A stretch of DNA of 64,000 bases from JBEIHX01 sp040381075 (GCA_040381075.1 JBEIHX010000008.1:62001-126000), one strand, 5' to 3'. Shown: positions 16,578-25,336, numbered from the stretch's first letter. A program made the numbers and translations. Notes: generated from the sequence alone by a model not told the origin.

Positions 16578-17216
16578 GTGCGGATCGGTCTCGGCCCCCT
16601 GGTCGGCTCCCTGACCCGGTTGTCTGATATGGTGGTGCGCACCCAGCGCTGGCCCTTCTTCGCCGCGCTCGCAGCGGCCGCCATGTTGGCGACGGCGCAT
16701 GCGTTTGAGCGGTATGGAGGCCTGCCGCCCTGCGCGCTGTGCCTGCGTCAGCGGGAAGTCTATTGGGGTGTGCTGGCGTTGGCGGGCGCAGCCTTGGGCG
16801 CGCGCCTGATTGCGCGATCGACGCCGGTGGCCCGCGCGTTTGACGTGTTGCTGGGCCTTGCGTTCCTGACGGGCTGCGTTGTCGCCGTGTACCATGCCGG
16901 CGCCGAGTGGAAGTTCTGGCCAGGCCCCCAGACCTGCAGCGCAGCTCCGGGCGCTGTCATGGCGGCAGGGCAGGATCTTCTGGCGGCGCTTGCCAGACCG
17001 ACGGTTGTGGTTCCCTGCGACGAGGCGGCGTGGCGCATGCTCGGACTGTCCATGGCGGGCTGGAACGCGCTGGTCTCGGCGGGCTTGGCGGTGATAAGCT
17101 TCATGGCGGCGTCTGCAAGCGCGCGCCACGAAGCGCTGGGCGAAGATCAGATCGTCGAGTTCCAGCCCAAACAGGGTCAGGCTGGGCAGGGTCAGGCCAG
17201 GCAGGATCAGGGCTGA
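16578..17216 (+). CDS. DsbB-family disulfide bond formation protein
   Basis: DsbB reoxidises DsbA and passes electrons to quinones in the inner membrane. The protein has four hydrophobic spans. The first cysteine pair is PCALC (C52, C55), and the second pair is C120 (QTCSAAPG) and C147 (VVPCDEA). Both pairs needed for the relay are therefore present. A GTG start at 16578 is chosen because aaagga lies 7 nt upstream; TTG 16575 and ATG 16629 are alternatives. The last 14 residues are a Gln/Gly repeat (QGQAG-QGQAR) made by 15-bp duplications and unlikely to matter for function. Confidence 0.88.
   Translation: MRIGLGPLVGSLTRLSDMVVRTQRWPFFAALAAAAMLATAHAFERYGGLPPCALCLRQREVYWGVLALAGAALGARLIARSTPVARAFDVLLGLAFLTGCVVAVYHAGAEWKFWPGPQTCSAAPGAVMAAGQDLLAALARPTVVVPCDEAAWRMLGLSMAGWNALVSAGLAVISFMAASASARHEALGEDQIVEFQPKQGQAGQGQARQDQG
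17175..17204. repeat. 15-bp tandem duplication in the DsbB C-terminus
   Basis: Two copies of ggtcaggctgggcag/ggtcaggccaggcag, plus a partial third, encode the Gln/Gly tail of the DsbB-like protein directly before its stop codon. Confidence 0.85.
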
Positions 17217-17314
17217 CACGGCCGGGCAGAGTGGGCAGGCTCTTCGGGATGGGGCCGGAAAGAACAGACAGGCTCGGCGTGGCGTCAACAGGATCGGGCC
17301 AGGGAGATCTCTCA

Positions 17315-17394
17315 AGGCCCGATAAGCCCTGGGCCCGATAAGCCCTGGGCCCGATAGGAGCTGGGCCCGATAGGAGCTGGGCCCGATAGGCGCA
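17315..17394. repeat. 16-bp tandem array, 5 copies, upstream of coq7
   Basis: Five units based on gggcccgataggagct (first two gggcccgataagccct-like) lie about 107-186 bp upstream of the coq7 start, in the 284-bp gap after dsbB. The gggcccga core is constant and the last six bases vary in pairs of copies. The unit is not a multiple of three. If coq7 has its own promoter, the array would be in its leader or control region. Confidence 0.95.
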
Positions 17395-17500
17395 GGGCCT
17401 GGTCCAGGCAGCAGGGCTGCACCCGGCCATTGGGCCGGGCGCAGCGATGGGGCTGCAGCGGACGATCGGGGCCAGAGGTTTGGAAGAAGGCAAAGCCAGA

Positions 17501-18091
17501 ATGAACACAGCTGTGACCGGCAAAGCCTCCGCCGCAAACGACCGTCCGGATCTGCCGGGCGACGCCGGCTGGGGGCGTCGCATGGCCGAAATGATCCGCG
17601 TCGACCATGCCGGTGAGTATGGTGTGGTAGCGATTTATCGCGGCCAGCGCGCGGTGTTGGCCGGTGCGCGCGGCAAGGCGCGCATCGCCGGTCAGATCGC
17701 GGAGATGGAGCGCGAGGAGCAGCGCCACCTGGACGCCTTCGACGCCCTGATCAGAGCCGGCAGGGCGCGCCCGACCGCGCTGGCCCCACTGTGGAACGTG
17801 GCCGGCTTTGCACTCGGGGCGACAACGGCGCTGCTGGGCGAGAAGGCGACGCACGCCTGCACGGCGGCCGTGGAGGAAGTCATCGACCGGCACTATCAGG
17901 AGCAGCTTGAGGAACTGGGCGCGCGCGATCCTGCCTTCAGCGCCATGGTTGAAGAGTTCCGGAAGGATGAGATTGCGCACAAGGATCTGGCGATTGCCGA
18001 GGGCGCGCGCGAGGCGCCGGGATATCGCCTGCTCAGCGCCGCGATCCGGCTTGGCTGCCGGATCGCCATCCGCGTCAGTGAAAAGGTGTGA
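17501..18091 (+). CDS. coq7: Demethoxyubiquinone hydroxylase (Coq7)
   Basis: Coq7 is a membrane-bound di-iron monooxygenase that makes the penultimate ubiquinone intermediate. The 196-residue protein holds all iron-ligand motifs: DHAGE (E39), the first EEQRH (E73, H76), then EEVIDRHY (E126) and the final DEIAH (E157, H160). The ATG at 17501 follows ggaagaagg at a good distance; an upstream in-frame ATG at 17447 would add repeat-flanking sequence only. The following acetyltransferase gene overlaps the stop codon. The organism therefore respires with ubiquinone. Confidence 0.95.
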   Translation: MNTAVTGKASAANDRPDLPGDAGWGRRMAEMIRVDHAGEYGVVAIYRGQRAVLAGARGKARIAGQIAEMEREEQRHLDAFDALIRAGRARPTALAPLWNVAGFALGATTALLGEKATHACTAAVEEVIDRHYQEQLEELGARDPAFSAMVEEFRKDEIAHKDLAIAEGAREAPGYRLLSAAIRLGCRIAIRVSEKV

Positions 18092-18702
18092 TGATCGCCC
18101 CGCCAGCGGTGCGTCCAGGCCGCCCTGACGAGGCGGATGGTCTGGCCTGTGTGCTGTCGGCTGCGTTTCACGACGATCCGGCGTTCACATGGTTGCGCGG
18201 ACGGGTGGGCGATCTGCTCACGCTGCGCGGATTCTTCCGCGCCCTGCTGCGCCTCGCCGCCTCCGCTGGCGGAGCCCTGGACGTCGCAGGCGATCGCCTC
18301 GGCGTCGCCGTCTGGGCCCCGCCGGCGGGTGCGCCCGCGCAGCTGTCAACCTGGGACGAGCTCCGACTGATCCCGGTGTTTGTCGACGCCGTGGGCTGGT
18401 CTGGGCTTGGGCGGATGCGCCGGATGCGCGCCGCCATGGATGTGCATCACATCAGTGAACCGCACTGGTATCTGATGTTTTTGGGTGTTGATCCGGCGCA
18501 TCAGGGACAGGGATGCGGATCGCGCCTGTTGACAACGCGCCTTGCCGGTATCGACGCCAGTGGATTGCCGGCCTACCTGGAAACGGCGACTGCCCGCAAT
18601 GTGGGGCTCTATGCCCGCCATGGCTTCGAGGTGATCGCAGAGTTCCGCGCTGCGCCAGAGGCGCCGATCATGTGGGCGATGCGCCGGCCCGGGCGGATGT
18701 GA
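18091..18702 (+). CDS. GNAT-family N-acetyltransferase
   Basis: This 203-residue cytosolic protein has the acetyl-CoA binding motif LGVDPAHQGQGCGSRLL (Q/RxxGxG/A type) at about 130-146, and a typical C-terminal NVGLYARHGFE segment. The substrate is unknown. The ATG at 18091 shares one base with the coq7 stop (tgatg); GTG 18088 is an alternative. The two genes are translationally coupled, but no link to ubiquinone synthesis is known to me. Confidence 0.88.
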   Translation: MIAPPAVRPGRPDEADGLACVLSAAFHDDPAFTWLRGRVGDLLTLRGFFRALLRLAASAGGALDVAGDRLGVAVWAPPAGAPAQLSTWDELRLIPVFVDAVGWSGLGRMRRMRAAMDVHHISEPHWYLMFLGVDPAHQGQGCGSRLLTTRLAGIDASGLPAYLETATARNVGLYARHGFEVIAEFRAAPEAPIMWAMRRPGRM

Positions 18703-18851
18703 TCCGAGCGCCAGTCGCAGAGACAGGGACTCCGGACTCCGTTGGCGCACCTATCCAGGGGCCGAGGTTCCGGGATCCTGGCATCGAAGACTCCACCATC
18801 GCGGGCGCCATCGAGGCGCTCAGGTTCCGGAACCAAGGTATCGGGCACAAC

Positions 18852-18971
18852 GGCATTATGGGCCCAGGCATCAAGGGCCCAGGCATCCATGGTCTGGGCA
18901 TAAATGGTCCGGGCATAAATGGTCCGGGCATAAACGGTCCGGGAATACATGATCCGGACATTGCGACCACG
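18852..18971. repeat. 15-bp tandem array, 8 copies, between convergent genes
   Basis: Eight units, centred on three near-identical copies of ggcataaatggtccg at 18897-18941, with outer copies increasingly diverged (ggcattatgggccca at the left, gacattgcgaccacg at the right). It fills the middle of the 340-bp gap (18703-19042) between the GNAT and lipoprotein genes. The 15-bp unit leaves open frames reading GPGIN or FMPGP pentapeptides, but no start signal or gene structure supports expression. Weaker 15-bp periodicity extends left to about 18775. Confidence 0.96.
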
Positions 18972-19042
18972 ACCTGCACACGCACGCGTGGCGCGCCGCA
19001 AAGGCGTGGCGCGCCTCCGGGGGGCGCCCCTGGCGCACCGCC

Positions 19043-19591
19043 CTATTGCGGCAGGCCGGCTTTCACAGCGCACGTGCGCGCGAAGACCGCCAGCTGCCCA
19101 CCGCCGCCGGGATCCGTGTCGATGAATGCGCCGCCCGTCATCAGTCGTACAGTGTCCGAGGTACGCATGGCGCGCACCAGATCAGCGGTGAGAGGAACCG
19201 CGATCGCAACTGTGTGTCCTGGAATTCGCGCCGGCTCGCTGGCGCCGCTGAAGCGTTTTCCAGCAAAGGCGATGGCGGCGGTTTCGCCAGGCCGTGACGG
19301 CGATGCTGCGCCAAGCGCGCCGCTGACGGCAAGAATTCTCGCCTCGGCGATGCAGGACAGCTCCATCAGGGCGGCGTCCTGGTCGCGATAGACAATCGAG
19401 GGTCCCGTCGGCGTATCGTAACTTGACCAGCCGTCAGCGCCGGGGAGCGGGTCCGTATTGGCCGGACGCTCCGGCGCACTGGCGGCTTCAGCCGGGGCGG
19501 CCGGCGGGCCGCCAACAGGCGGCCCGTCGCAGCCGGCCAGAACCGCCATAATGGCGCAAAGACCCATACACGCCCGTATGCCCGCCTGCAT
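19043..19591 (-). CDS. Putative lipoprotein of unknown function
   Basis: I do not recognise the family. The N-terminus is a lipoprotein signal with lipobox VLAGC (C21), so the mature protein should be lipid-anchored in the envelope. Residues 22-45 are a Pro/Ala linker. The rest, about 135 residues, is a soluble domain with two cysteines (LSCIAEA and ARTCAVKAG) that may pair. The ATG at 19591 has a ggagg site 5 nt upstream, which supports it as a real gene. Confidence 0.78.
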   Translation of the reverse strand: MQAGIRACMGLCAIMAVLAGCDGPPVGGPPAAPAEAASAPERPANTDPLPGADGWSSYDTPTGPSIVYRDQDAALMELSCIAEARILAVSGALGAASPSRPGETAAIAFAGKRFSGASEPARIPGHTVAIAVPLTADLVRAMRTSDTVRLMTGGAFIDTDPGGGGQLAVFARTCAVKAGLPQ

Positions 19592-19858
19592 CGCCGCCTC
19601 CCCGCCCAGTCTCAGGGCGTGCTATCCGAGCAAAACACCCTCTCCGGGTTACGCCGTTGGGGGATTACCCGTCACAGACTTCACCTCCCCCGATCCCAGC
19701 CCGTCAGCGCGACGCGTGGCCGGCGTTTGGGCTGCGGCAGTGTCATGCCGTTCCATCGTGCGAGTGATGCGCAGGACGCGCAAGGAAAAGCTGCGGAGGC
19801 CGGGCTGCAGGGCCGCTACCCGGCGCACCGGGGCTGGCGACGGACGTTGCACAGAGGG

Positions 19859-21193
19859 TCAGGACCCCGCGAGGCGGGCTGCTTCGGCTGAAGACAGGCG
19901 GGGGTGATAGGTCCAGACGCGCGGCGGATAGGCGGAAATCACCTGGAATGACGCCGAGCGGGCGCGCCTGTTGAAGGCGACAATCTGCAGGCGGACGCCG
20001 TTGACAGTGATGACCCCGCGACCAGCCGGTCCGCGCACGCACGTCGCCTGGCCGACCGCCTCGTAGTCGGACGGCTTTCCGAACAGGGTCCGGAAACAGT
20101 ATTCGGCAGTCTTGGGGCGACGCCCCCGCGCGGTCGCGCGGGAAAACTGCAGACCCACGAAGGCGCGCGGGCCTTCCTCCGGGCTGAGAATGCGATATTC
20201 GGCGGGTTGGAGCAGCACAGTCGGCAGGGAGACGCGCGCGATCAGGAGGCGGGCTGCGTATTCGAGCGCGTCGCCGCGCCAGACCCGGTCGAACCTGGAA
20301 TCCCCATCCGTATCCTCCAGGCACGGACGCGCCGCAAACCCCCAAACGCCTGCCCCTGCTTCGTAGGCGTCAGCACAGAACAGGCGCTTGCGATCCGACG
20401 TCACCGCGAGCGCCAGCTGGGCCCCGGACGGGATCGTCAGGGTGCGCCCATTGAACTGAAAGCTGGCGGCGCCGGCGAGCCGCATCGCCTCCACTGCAAC
20501 AACGGGCTGCAGGAACAGGGTGCGGGGATCTCCAGGTTCGCGCAGCTTCAAACGCTCGAGGAACCGCAGGGGGGTCGCGGCATCCATCGTCGGCGACGCC
20601 GGCAGGGGCGTCGGGGGCAGAGGCCCCATGACCATCGGGCGCGATGTCCCGAAGCCCGGCGGCGGTGCGGTGAGCACAGCGGGCGACGGCGGCGCGACCG
20701 GATCTTCCTTCGCCGCCTCCGGTTCTGCGTCGCTCGCCGTCTCGCCAGCCGGATCAGGCTGGTCGGCGTCTTCCTCGATTTCGCTCTGCTCACTGTCGGC
20801 GCGCCCGGTGTCGACCCGGCCGGCCCCTGTCCGCGCCCCGGGCGCCGGGGCGCCATCTCGCCCGATCGCCTCGATCGGGCGAACAGGCAGGCTCGGCTCG
20901 CCGACTCGGCCTGGCGCGGGCGCTGGCTTGAGCGATGGAACGGGCGGCCTGGACTCGCCTGGACCAGCAGCTTCCGGACCTGCGGTTCCCACGGGCGGCG
21001 TCCCTGCCGGGGCGGCGCCAGACGCCGGCGGCGCCCGCAGCGCAGGCGGCGGCGTCGCCGCCCCAAACGGAGCTGAGGCCGGCGCGGGCTGCGAACTTTG
21101 CGCCGACGAGCTCCCTGCGCCCAGGGCAAGGGTTGCTGACACCGCTGCAGATAACGCCGCCAATCGCAGCAAGGCACCCCTCCGCCGACTCAC
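19859..21193 (-). CDS. Exported protein with long Pro/Ala linker, unknown function
   Basis: I do not recognise the family. Residues 1-31 are a Sec signal (hydrophobic core LRLAALSAAVSATLALGAG). Residues 32-200 are low complexity, rich in Pro, Ala and Gly, with an acidic patch (EIEEDADQPDP). Residues 205-444 form a soluble domain with four or more cysteines (FCADAYEAG, ARPCLEDTDGDSRFDRVW, EYCFRTLFG, ATCVRGPAG). DTDGDSRFD looks like a single EF-hand-like calcium loop. The start is a GTG at 21193 with no clear ribosome site. The 267-bp gap after the gene (19592-19858) has nothing recognisable. Confidence 0.72.
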   Translation of the reverse strand: MSRRRGALLRLAALSAAVSATLALGAGSSSAQSSQPAPASAPFGAATPPPALRAPPASGAAPAGTPPVGTAGPEAAGPGESRPPVPSLKPAPAPGRVGEPSLPVRPIEAIGRDGAPAPGARTGAGRVDTGRADSEQSEIEEDADQPDPAGETASDAEPEAAKEDPVAPPSPAVLTAPPPGFGTSRPMVMGPLPPTPLPASPTMDAATPLRFLERLKLREPGDPRTLFLQPVVAVEAMRLAGAASFQFNGRTLTIPSGAQLALAVTSDRKRLFCADAYEAGAGVWGFAARPCLEDTDGDSRFDRVWRGDALEYAARLLIARVSLPTVLLQPAEYRILSPEEGPRAFVGLQFSRATARGRRPKTAEYCFRTLFGKPSDYEAVGQATCVRGPAGRGVITVNGVRLQIVAFNRRARSASFQVISAYPPRVWTYHPRLSSAEAARLAGS

Positions 21194-21244
21194 TCACGCG
21201 CATGGCGACAGTGGACGCCAATTGTGGCCAAAGAAATGCCCGCG

Positions 21245-21661
21245 TCAGGCACTGGTGCAGAACAGCGCGACGAGCTCGGGGCGAACACGGGCAGGCGTGC
21301 GACGCATCGCATCGATCAGCACCCAGTCGGATCGCGCCTGTGTGCGCAGTTCGCCGGCCGGTCCAAGCACCTGGACGAGTCGATCGAACCGCGGCCCCCG
21401 AGCCTCACCGACCCAGGTTCGCACCTGCAGCATCTCGCCCAGAAAGCTGGCCTTGGCGTAGTCAATCTCATGCCGGGTTACGACCCAGGCCCATTTGGCC
21501 TGGAGGTCAGGGTCCGTCTGGGCGCGCCAATGCCGGGTCGCCGCCTCCTGCACCCAGCGCAGGTAAACGATATTGTTGACATGACCATTTTCGTCGATGT
21601 CGTCCGGCGCAGGCGCCGTTGTGAAGGCGAACACGCGCCGGTTCGGCGGCGGCGTCATCAT
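21245..21661 (-). CDS. 4HBT-type acyl-CoA thioesterase
   Basis: This 138-residue hot-dog-fold protein has the 4-hydroxybenzoyl-CoA thioesterase signature DENGHVNNIVYLRWVQEA, with the catalytic Asp in D-x-x-G-H-V-N-N. It should hydrolyse an acyl-CoA in the cytosol. The ATG at 21661 overlaps the stop of the preceding membrane-protein gene by 4 bp (atga); a second ATG at 21658 is possible. It is the last gene of grxD-membrane protein-thioesterase. Confidence 0.9.
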   Translation of the reverse strand: MMTPPPNRRVFAFTTAPAPDDIDENGHVNNIVYLRWVQEAATRHWRAQTDPDLQAKWAWVVTRHEIDYAKASFLGEMLQVRTWVGEARGPRFDRLVQVLGPAGELRTQARSDWVLIDAMRRTPARVRPELVALFCTSA

Positions 21662-22164
21662 GCCAGATCGTCCGCCGGCAGGATCGCATCGGCCACCGCG
21701 TTGGAGAACCGCGCGCGCCCCCGCACTGTGAGCGCAACACAGGTCAGATAGAAGATGACCGAGCCCACGGCGGCGCCGGCGATGGCGGGCCAGTGCATCC
21801 CGGGCGCGCCGACCAGTGCGGTAAATGCCTCCGGCGCCGGCGCCCAGCCGGCGGCGGCGCACGCAGCAAATGCGCTCGCCGCAACGCCCAGCAGCGCGAG
21901 CGCAGCAGGTGCGGGCGCCAGGAGGGATGGCTGAAACAACCGCCCCTCCAGGACTGACCCATGGGGGGTGGCGGCCGCGCGGCCTTCAAGCTTGAGACGA
22001 GGCCCCCCGGATCTCTGCACGATTTCCACCTGGGCGCGGTCAAGCGACACGGCGAAGCGGTCAGGGTCGAGCCGGGAGATGCGCTCAAGCAACACGTTCA
22101 AAGGCAGATTTGCGCCGATTTCGACCTCGCGCGCCACGAAAGGTTCAAACAGCGCGACGACCAT
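21658..22164 (-). CDS. Membrane protein of unknown function
   Basis: The 168-residue protein has a soluble N-terminal part of about 85 residues (containing RLDPDRFAVSLDRAQVEIVQ) and two strong hydrophobic spans (about 88-108 and 125-148). No family is recognised. The ATG at 22164 shares one base with the grxD stop; GTG 22167 would overlap by 4 bp. Tight coupling to grxD and a thioesterase suggests cotranscription only. Confidence 0.72.
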   Translation of the reverse strand: MVVALFEPFVAREVEIGANLPLNVLLERISRLDPDRFAVSLDRAQVEIVQRSGGPRLKLEGRAAATPHGSVLEGRLFQPSLLAPAPAALALLGVAASAFAACAAAGWAPAPEAFTALVGAPGMHWPAIAGAAVGSVIFYLTCVALTVRGRARFSNAVADAILPADDLA

Positions 22165-22499
22165 CACGCGCTGACCAGGACGCCCTTTTCGGTGAGAAGC
22201 TGCTTCAGTTCGCCGGTTTCATACATTTCGCGAACGATGTCACAGCCGCCGATAAACTCGCCCTTGACGTAGAGCTGGGGAATGGTTGGCCATTGGGTGA
22301 AGGCCTTGATGCCTTCGCGGATCTCTGGATCGGCAAGAACGTTGACGCCGACGAAGTCCACACCGGTGATGTCGAGGATCTTGGCGACCGTGGCCGAGAA
22401 CCCGCACTGGGGCATCAGGGGCGTGCCCTTCATGAAGAGCACGACATCGTTCTCGGTCACCGCCTGGCGGATATCGGCAAAGATTGCGGGCTCGCTCAT
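22164..22499 (-). CDS. grxD: Monothiol glutaredoxin, Grx4 family
   Basis: This protein binds and delivers Fe-S clusters, usually with BolA, in the cytosol. At 111 residues it has the CGFS active site (C32, in MPQCGFSATV), the WPTIPQLYVKGEFIGG motif and GCDIV that bind glutathione. The ATG at 22499 follows aagga at a good spacing. A bolA gene, often adjacent in alphaproteobacteria, is not seen in the 119-bp upstream gap. Confidence 0.97.
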   Translation of the reverse strand: MSEPAIFADIRQAVTENDVVLFMKGTPLMPQCGFSATVAKILDITGVDFVGVNVLADPEIREGIKAFTQWPTIPQLYVKGEFIGGCDIVREMYETGELKQLLTEKGVLVSA

Positions 22500-22618
22500 G
22501 GCGTCCTTTCCGGAATGGCTTCAGGAGCCACGTAGGCGCCTTGCGCGAACGCGTCAAGCTGCGCCGCCCCCGGGGTGGCGGGCCAGGCGGGGCCGAGGCG
22601 CGGCCATAGCGAACGGTC

Positions 22619-23377
22619 TCAGCGCCGCCGGGTCGGTCGCTGGTCGAACCATCCAGCTTCGGCGTAACCGAGCAGACTGCGCACCTCTCGCCGGGCTGCT
22701 GCAAGGTCATGCTGAAAATCAGGATTGGCGCGGGCGCGCGCGAAGATGGCCGCCGCCATCAGGCGCCCGGCCGTGACGTCACTCGGATAGTGCACGCCGC
22801 ACACCACCCGGCTGTCCCCGTACCGGCGTCCGCGTTCGAGCAGCGCATCGGCTTTCTCCGGCGCCATGTCGGCCAGTACGAGCGCGGCCAGCCACCCGAC
22901 CATGGCGTGCCCCGAGGGGTAGGAGCCTGACAGGGGCGTGCCCGCAGGAACCGGCGCACAGGGGGTGACTCCCGGGTCCGTCTCGTAGGGACGCCGCCGG
23001 TCAAATGCGGTTTTGGCCGCACCGGTGATGTCGCGTGACTCCGTCATGAGCCTGCTCATCAGCGCCGCCGTGCGGGGCGCGTTCGCCGCGGTGAAGGCGT
23101 CGCCAAGGACAGCGTCGAAGGCGTTGAAAACCGAGAGGTCCACATCGGCGACCGCCTCGGCCCATCGCGGATCGGACTTGCGCTCCTGCCAGGAGAGCAC
23201 CTCAGCCTTGTCGATGATCTGGGCCAGGGAGCCGGGCTCCGGGGGCGGTCCGATGAAACTTGCCGCGTCAATGGCTGGGCCGGAAAGATATCGGGCCTGA
23301 GCGGGGGCGGCGGTGATCGCGCAGAGGACAGCCGCGCTTACGATCGCCGCGCGCGACAGGTTCGTCTTGATGTCCAT
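22619..23377 (-). CDS. Class A non-specific acid phosphatase
   Basis: This is a periplasmic PAP2-fold phosphatase that removes phosphate from organic monoesters. The signal peptide covers about residues 1-28 (ending APAQA). The class A signature is complete: KTAFDRRRP (K-x6-RP), YPSGHAMVGW (PSGH), and SRVVCGVHYPSDV (SR-x5-H-x3-D). It is 252 residues, the usual length. ATG 23377 is preferred because it has tgaggtgg upstream and starts the signal; 23398 is an alternative. It could help scavenge phosphate; no pho box was identified. Confidence 0.94.
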   Translation of the reverse strand: MDIKTNLSRAAIVSAAVLCAITAAPAQARYLSGPAIDAASFIGPPPEPGSLAQIIDKAEVLSWQERKSDPRWAEAVADVDLSVFNAFDAVLGDAFTAANAPRTAALMSRLMTESRDITGAAKTAFDRRRPYETDPGVTPCAPVPAGTPLSGSYPSGHAMVGWLAALVLADMAPEKADALLERGRRYGDSRVVCGVHYPSDVTAGRLMAAAIFARARANPDFQHDLAAARREVRSLLGYAEAGWFDQRPTRRR

Positions 23378-23604
23378 GGCCGCCACCTCAAGCCCCATAC
23401 TGATGTCTGCGGCGATGACTAGCACGGTCTGGCGATGTGCAGGAGGTGCGGGGGCGCGGGCTGCGAAGTCTTGCCTCAGGAGGCGCGCAGGGGCCCGCCC
23501 GCGGGGCGGCGCAGGCGACGCGCGGTCAATGGCGATGCGCGACAGGCGCAGGATCTGGTGCTGACGGACCCCACGGCTGGATCGCCTGACGGAATTGGCC
23601 CAGC
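23378..23604. other. Upstream region of the acid phosphatase gene
   Basis: Together with the array at 23605-23652 and 98 bp beyond it, this 370-bp gap separates the phosphatase start from the end of the tmRNA gene. It should hold the phosphatase promoter, but I see no convincing promoter, operator or small gene. Confidence 0.5.
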
Positions 23605-23652
23605 GGAAATTGACGGGGAAATTGGCGGGGAAATTGGCGGGGACAATTGGGA
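23605..23652. repeat. 12-bp tandem array, 4 copies
   Basis: Four units based on ggaaattggcgg (first ggaaattgacgg, last ggacaattggga) lie upstream of the phosphatase gene and downstream of ssrA. A looser fifth unit, ggaattggcccagc, precedes them. The AT content is locally higher than in the surroundings. Confidence 0.93.
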
Positions 23653-23749
23653 GGGAAAAATTCGGACTGGTGCACAGAGGATGGGGATGCGACGGCACGA
23701 CGCGCGCAACGATGCGGGGGCTTCTGTTGCCAGGCGCCCCGCCGGCCCC

Positions 23750-24030
23750 GCCTAGGGTTGCGAGACCCTAGGGCTTAGAAGTCTCACGTCTCTGCCGCTT
23801 ACGCAGCGAGGGCGCGAGGTTCCGCGTAGTTGTCGTTGGCAACTATTTGGCTTGGCCTGTGTCGGGACCACCCGGGCGAAAGCTCTGTCTTTACACGTCC
23901 GTCGATCCTGATCGGCCCCAAACGCCCCGCAACGACAGGGAAGGATGGTGGAGCCGCCGGGAATCGCACCCGGGTCCGGTCCGCTTATTCCACAGGCGTT
24001 TATCGCCATAGTCGGCCGAAACCGACAGGT
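23750..24030 (-). ncRNA. ssrA: Two-piece (permuted) tmRNA
   Basis: tmRNA rescues stalled ribosomes and tags the unfinished protein for degradation. Reading on this strand, the acceptor piece comes first: T arm ccgggtgcgattcccgg and 3' end ggctccacca, ending at 23946 with CCA encoded. A 26-nt spacer (23920-23945) follows, then the coding piece starts at 23919 with ggggccgatc, whose first six bases pair with ggctcc of the acceptor end. The tag ORF is 23799-23840 and encodes ANDNYAEPRALAA, entered after the usual agtt context. This order is the permuted two-piece form typical of alphaproteobacteria. Outer ends are approximate; the stem cctagggt...accctagg (23751-23772) lies at the 3' end. Confidence 0.95.
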
Positions 24031-24091
24031 CTTATGTAGGCGCTTCCCCCGCTCAGCGAAAGGGGGGCGAAGCGCGTGCCGCACGCACTGC

Positions 24092-25336
24092 TTACGGGCC
24101 GCCGCTGTGCGCGGCGCGCGCGGGGGGCGCCAGGGGCGCCAGGGGCGCAGCGACAGGGGCGGAACCTGCCGGCCCAAGCGCAGGCACAAGCCCAGGCCCT
24201 GGGGCCGGGCCCGATGCAGCATTGGCGCCGGCTGTGCGCAGGCACCTGGCTGTGGCGGCCGCGGCCTGATCGCTGAAGGCGCCAAGCCCCAATGCGGCGC
24301 GCCGGCCATCGAGATGAGCGGGATCGGCGATCGGCTGGGGCGACCAGGTCCCGGCGACACACCGCCCCTGGGTGCCATAGCGCTGCGGGCGCGCGGCGGC
24401 GATGTCCAGGCGGTCGGCAAGCTGGGCAACGCCCTCAGGATCAGACCGTTGCTGCATGGCGAGCGTTTCAAGGGCGCGCAGCCGTCGCATCTGCCACGCC
24501 GGCTCATGGTCGGCGGCTTGCACGATCAACAGGGCCGCCAGGTCTGCGTCCTCATCCCCGGGCGCGCGCTCAAACCATCCCATGCGATCGACCTGCGCGA
24601 TCAGCCAGGCCGTGTTGTCCCTGTCGGTCAGACAGGTCTCGAGTGCACGAAGGCCAGCCCAGTCAGCCGTCGCATCGGGCGGAACCGCAGCGGGGTGCTG
24701 GGCGAGACGGTTGAACTGGGCGGCTGCAACGCGGGCGAAGAGTTCTGCGCGGACCGGCGTGGCGGCGCGGCCGCGTGCATCGGTCCAACGCTGCAGCGCA
24801 GCAAGGTCGTGCGCCCCGCCGGTCGACGCAGCTGCACGCTGGCTGCGGAACGCAGCGAGCTGCGCGCTCAGCGCCTCACGACGGGCATGATAGGTCCCCG
24901 CATCGCCCGCCCGCGCTGCGATGGCCGACCATGCCTGCAGTCCCAGCCACCTGGACGCGAGACATCCTGCGACCCGGGCGTCCGGGGGCAGACCGCGCTC
25001 GCTGCGGGCTGTGGCCAGATCGGCCTGCACGCCCGCCCTGAGTCCCTCTGCGAGCTGCCGGAATGCGGCCTGCCCCGCCTCGGCGCCAAACCGCCAGCTT
25101 CCGAAGTCCACCAGAGCGGGATCAACGCCGCCGTCCAGGAGGCGCGCGACGGCCTCCGGCGTCGGCTCCAGGATCAGCCGGACCGGGGCCGGGCCGAGCG
25201 GTGCGACATCGCCAGCCGCTCGCGGACCTGACGCGCCGGCCGGGCTCGCTCCCATGACAAGGGCGACAGCTGCAGCCCCAGCGGCCGCCCGGCGTCTCAA
25301 CCAGCCGGCGCCACGGCCGGAGGGAAATCTGCGCAT
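24092..25336 (-). CDS. Exported protein with DUF6624 domain
   Basis: The 414-residue protein has a signal peptide (about residues 1-36, ending SPAGASG). Near residues 270-345 it has the DUF6624 pattern: GWFERAPGDEDADLAALLI, VQAADHEPAWQ, the DRLDIAAARPQRYGTQG stretch with the invariant pQ.YGTQ end. The family function is unknown. The C-terminal 50 residues are a low-complexity Pro/Ala tail with short repeats (APLAPLAP) that adjoin the tmRNA promoter region. The ATG at 25336 is 52 bp from the divergent thyA start. Confidence 0.78.
   Translation of the reverse strand: MRRFPSGRGAGWLRRRAAAGAAAVALVMGASPAGASGPRAAGDVAPLGPAPVRLILEPTPEAVARLLDGGVDPALVDFGSWRFGAEAGQAAFRQLAEGLRAGVQADLATARSERGLPPDARVAGCLASRWLGLQAWSAIAARAGDAGTYHARREALSAQLAAFRSQRAAASTGGAHDLAALQRWTDARGRAATPVRAELFARVAAAQFNRLAQHPAAVPPDATADWAGLRALETCLTDRDNTAWLIAQVDRMGWFERAPGDEDADLAALLIVQAADHEPAWQMRRLRALETLAMQQRSDPEGVAQLADRLDIAAARPQRYGTQGRCVAGTWSPQPIADPAHLDGRRAALGLGAFSDQAAAATARCLRTAGANAASGPAPGPGLVPALGPAGSAPVAAPLAPLAPPARAAHSGGP

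Noticed and set aside
18513..19391. Frame of 292 codons with collagen-like GPGI repeats
   Set aside because: It is made by the 15-bp tandem array and overlaps two real genes; no start signal or conserved part is seen.
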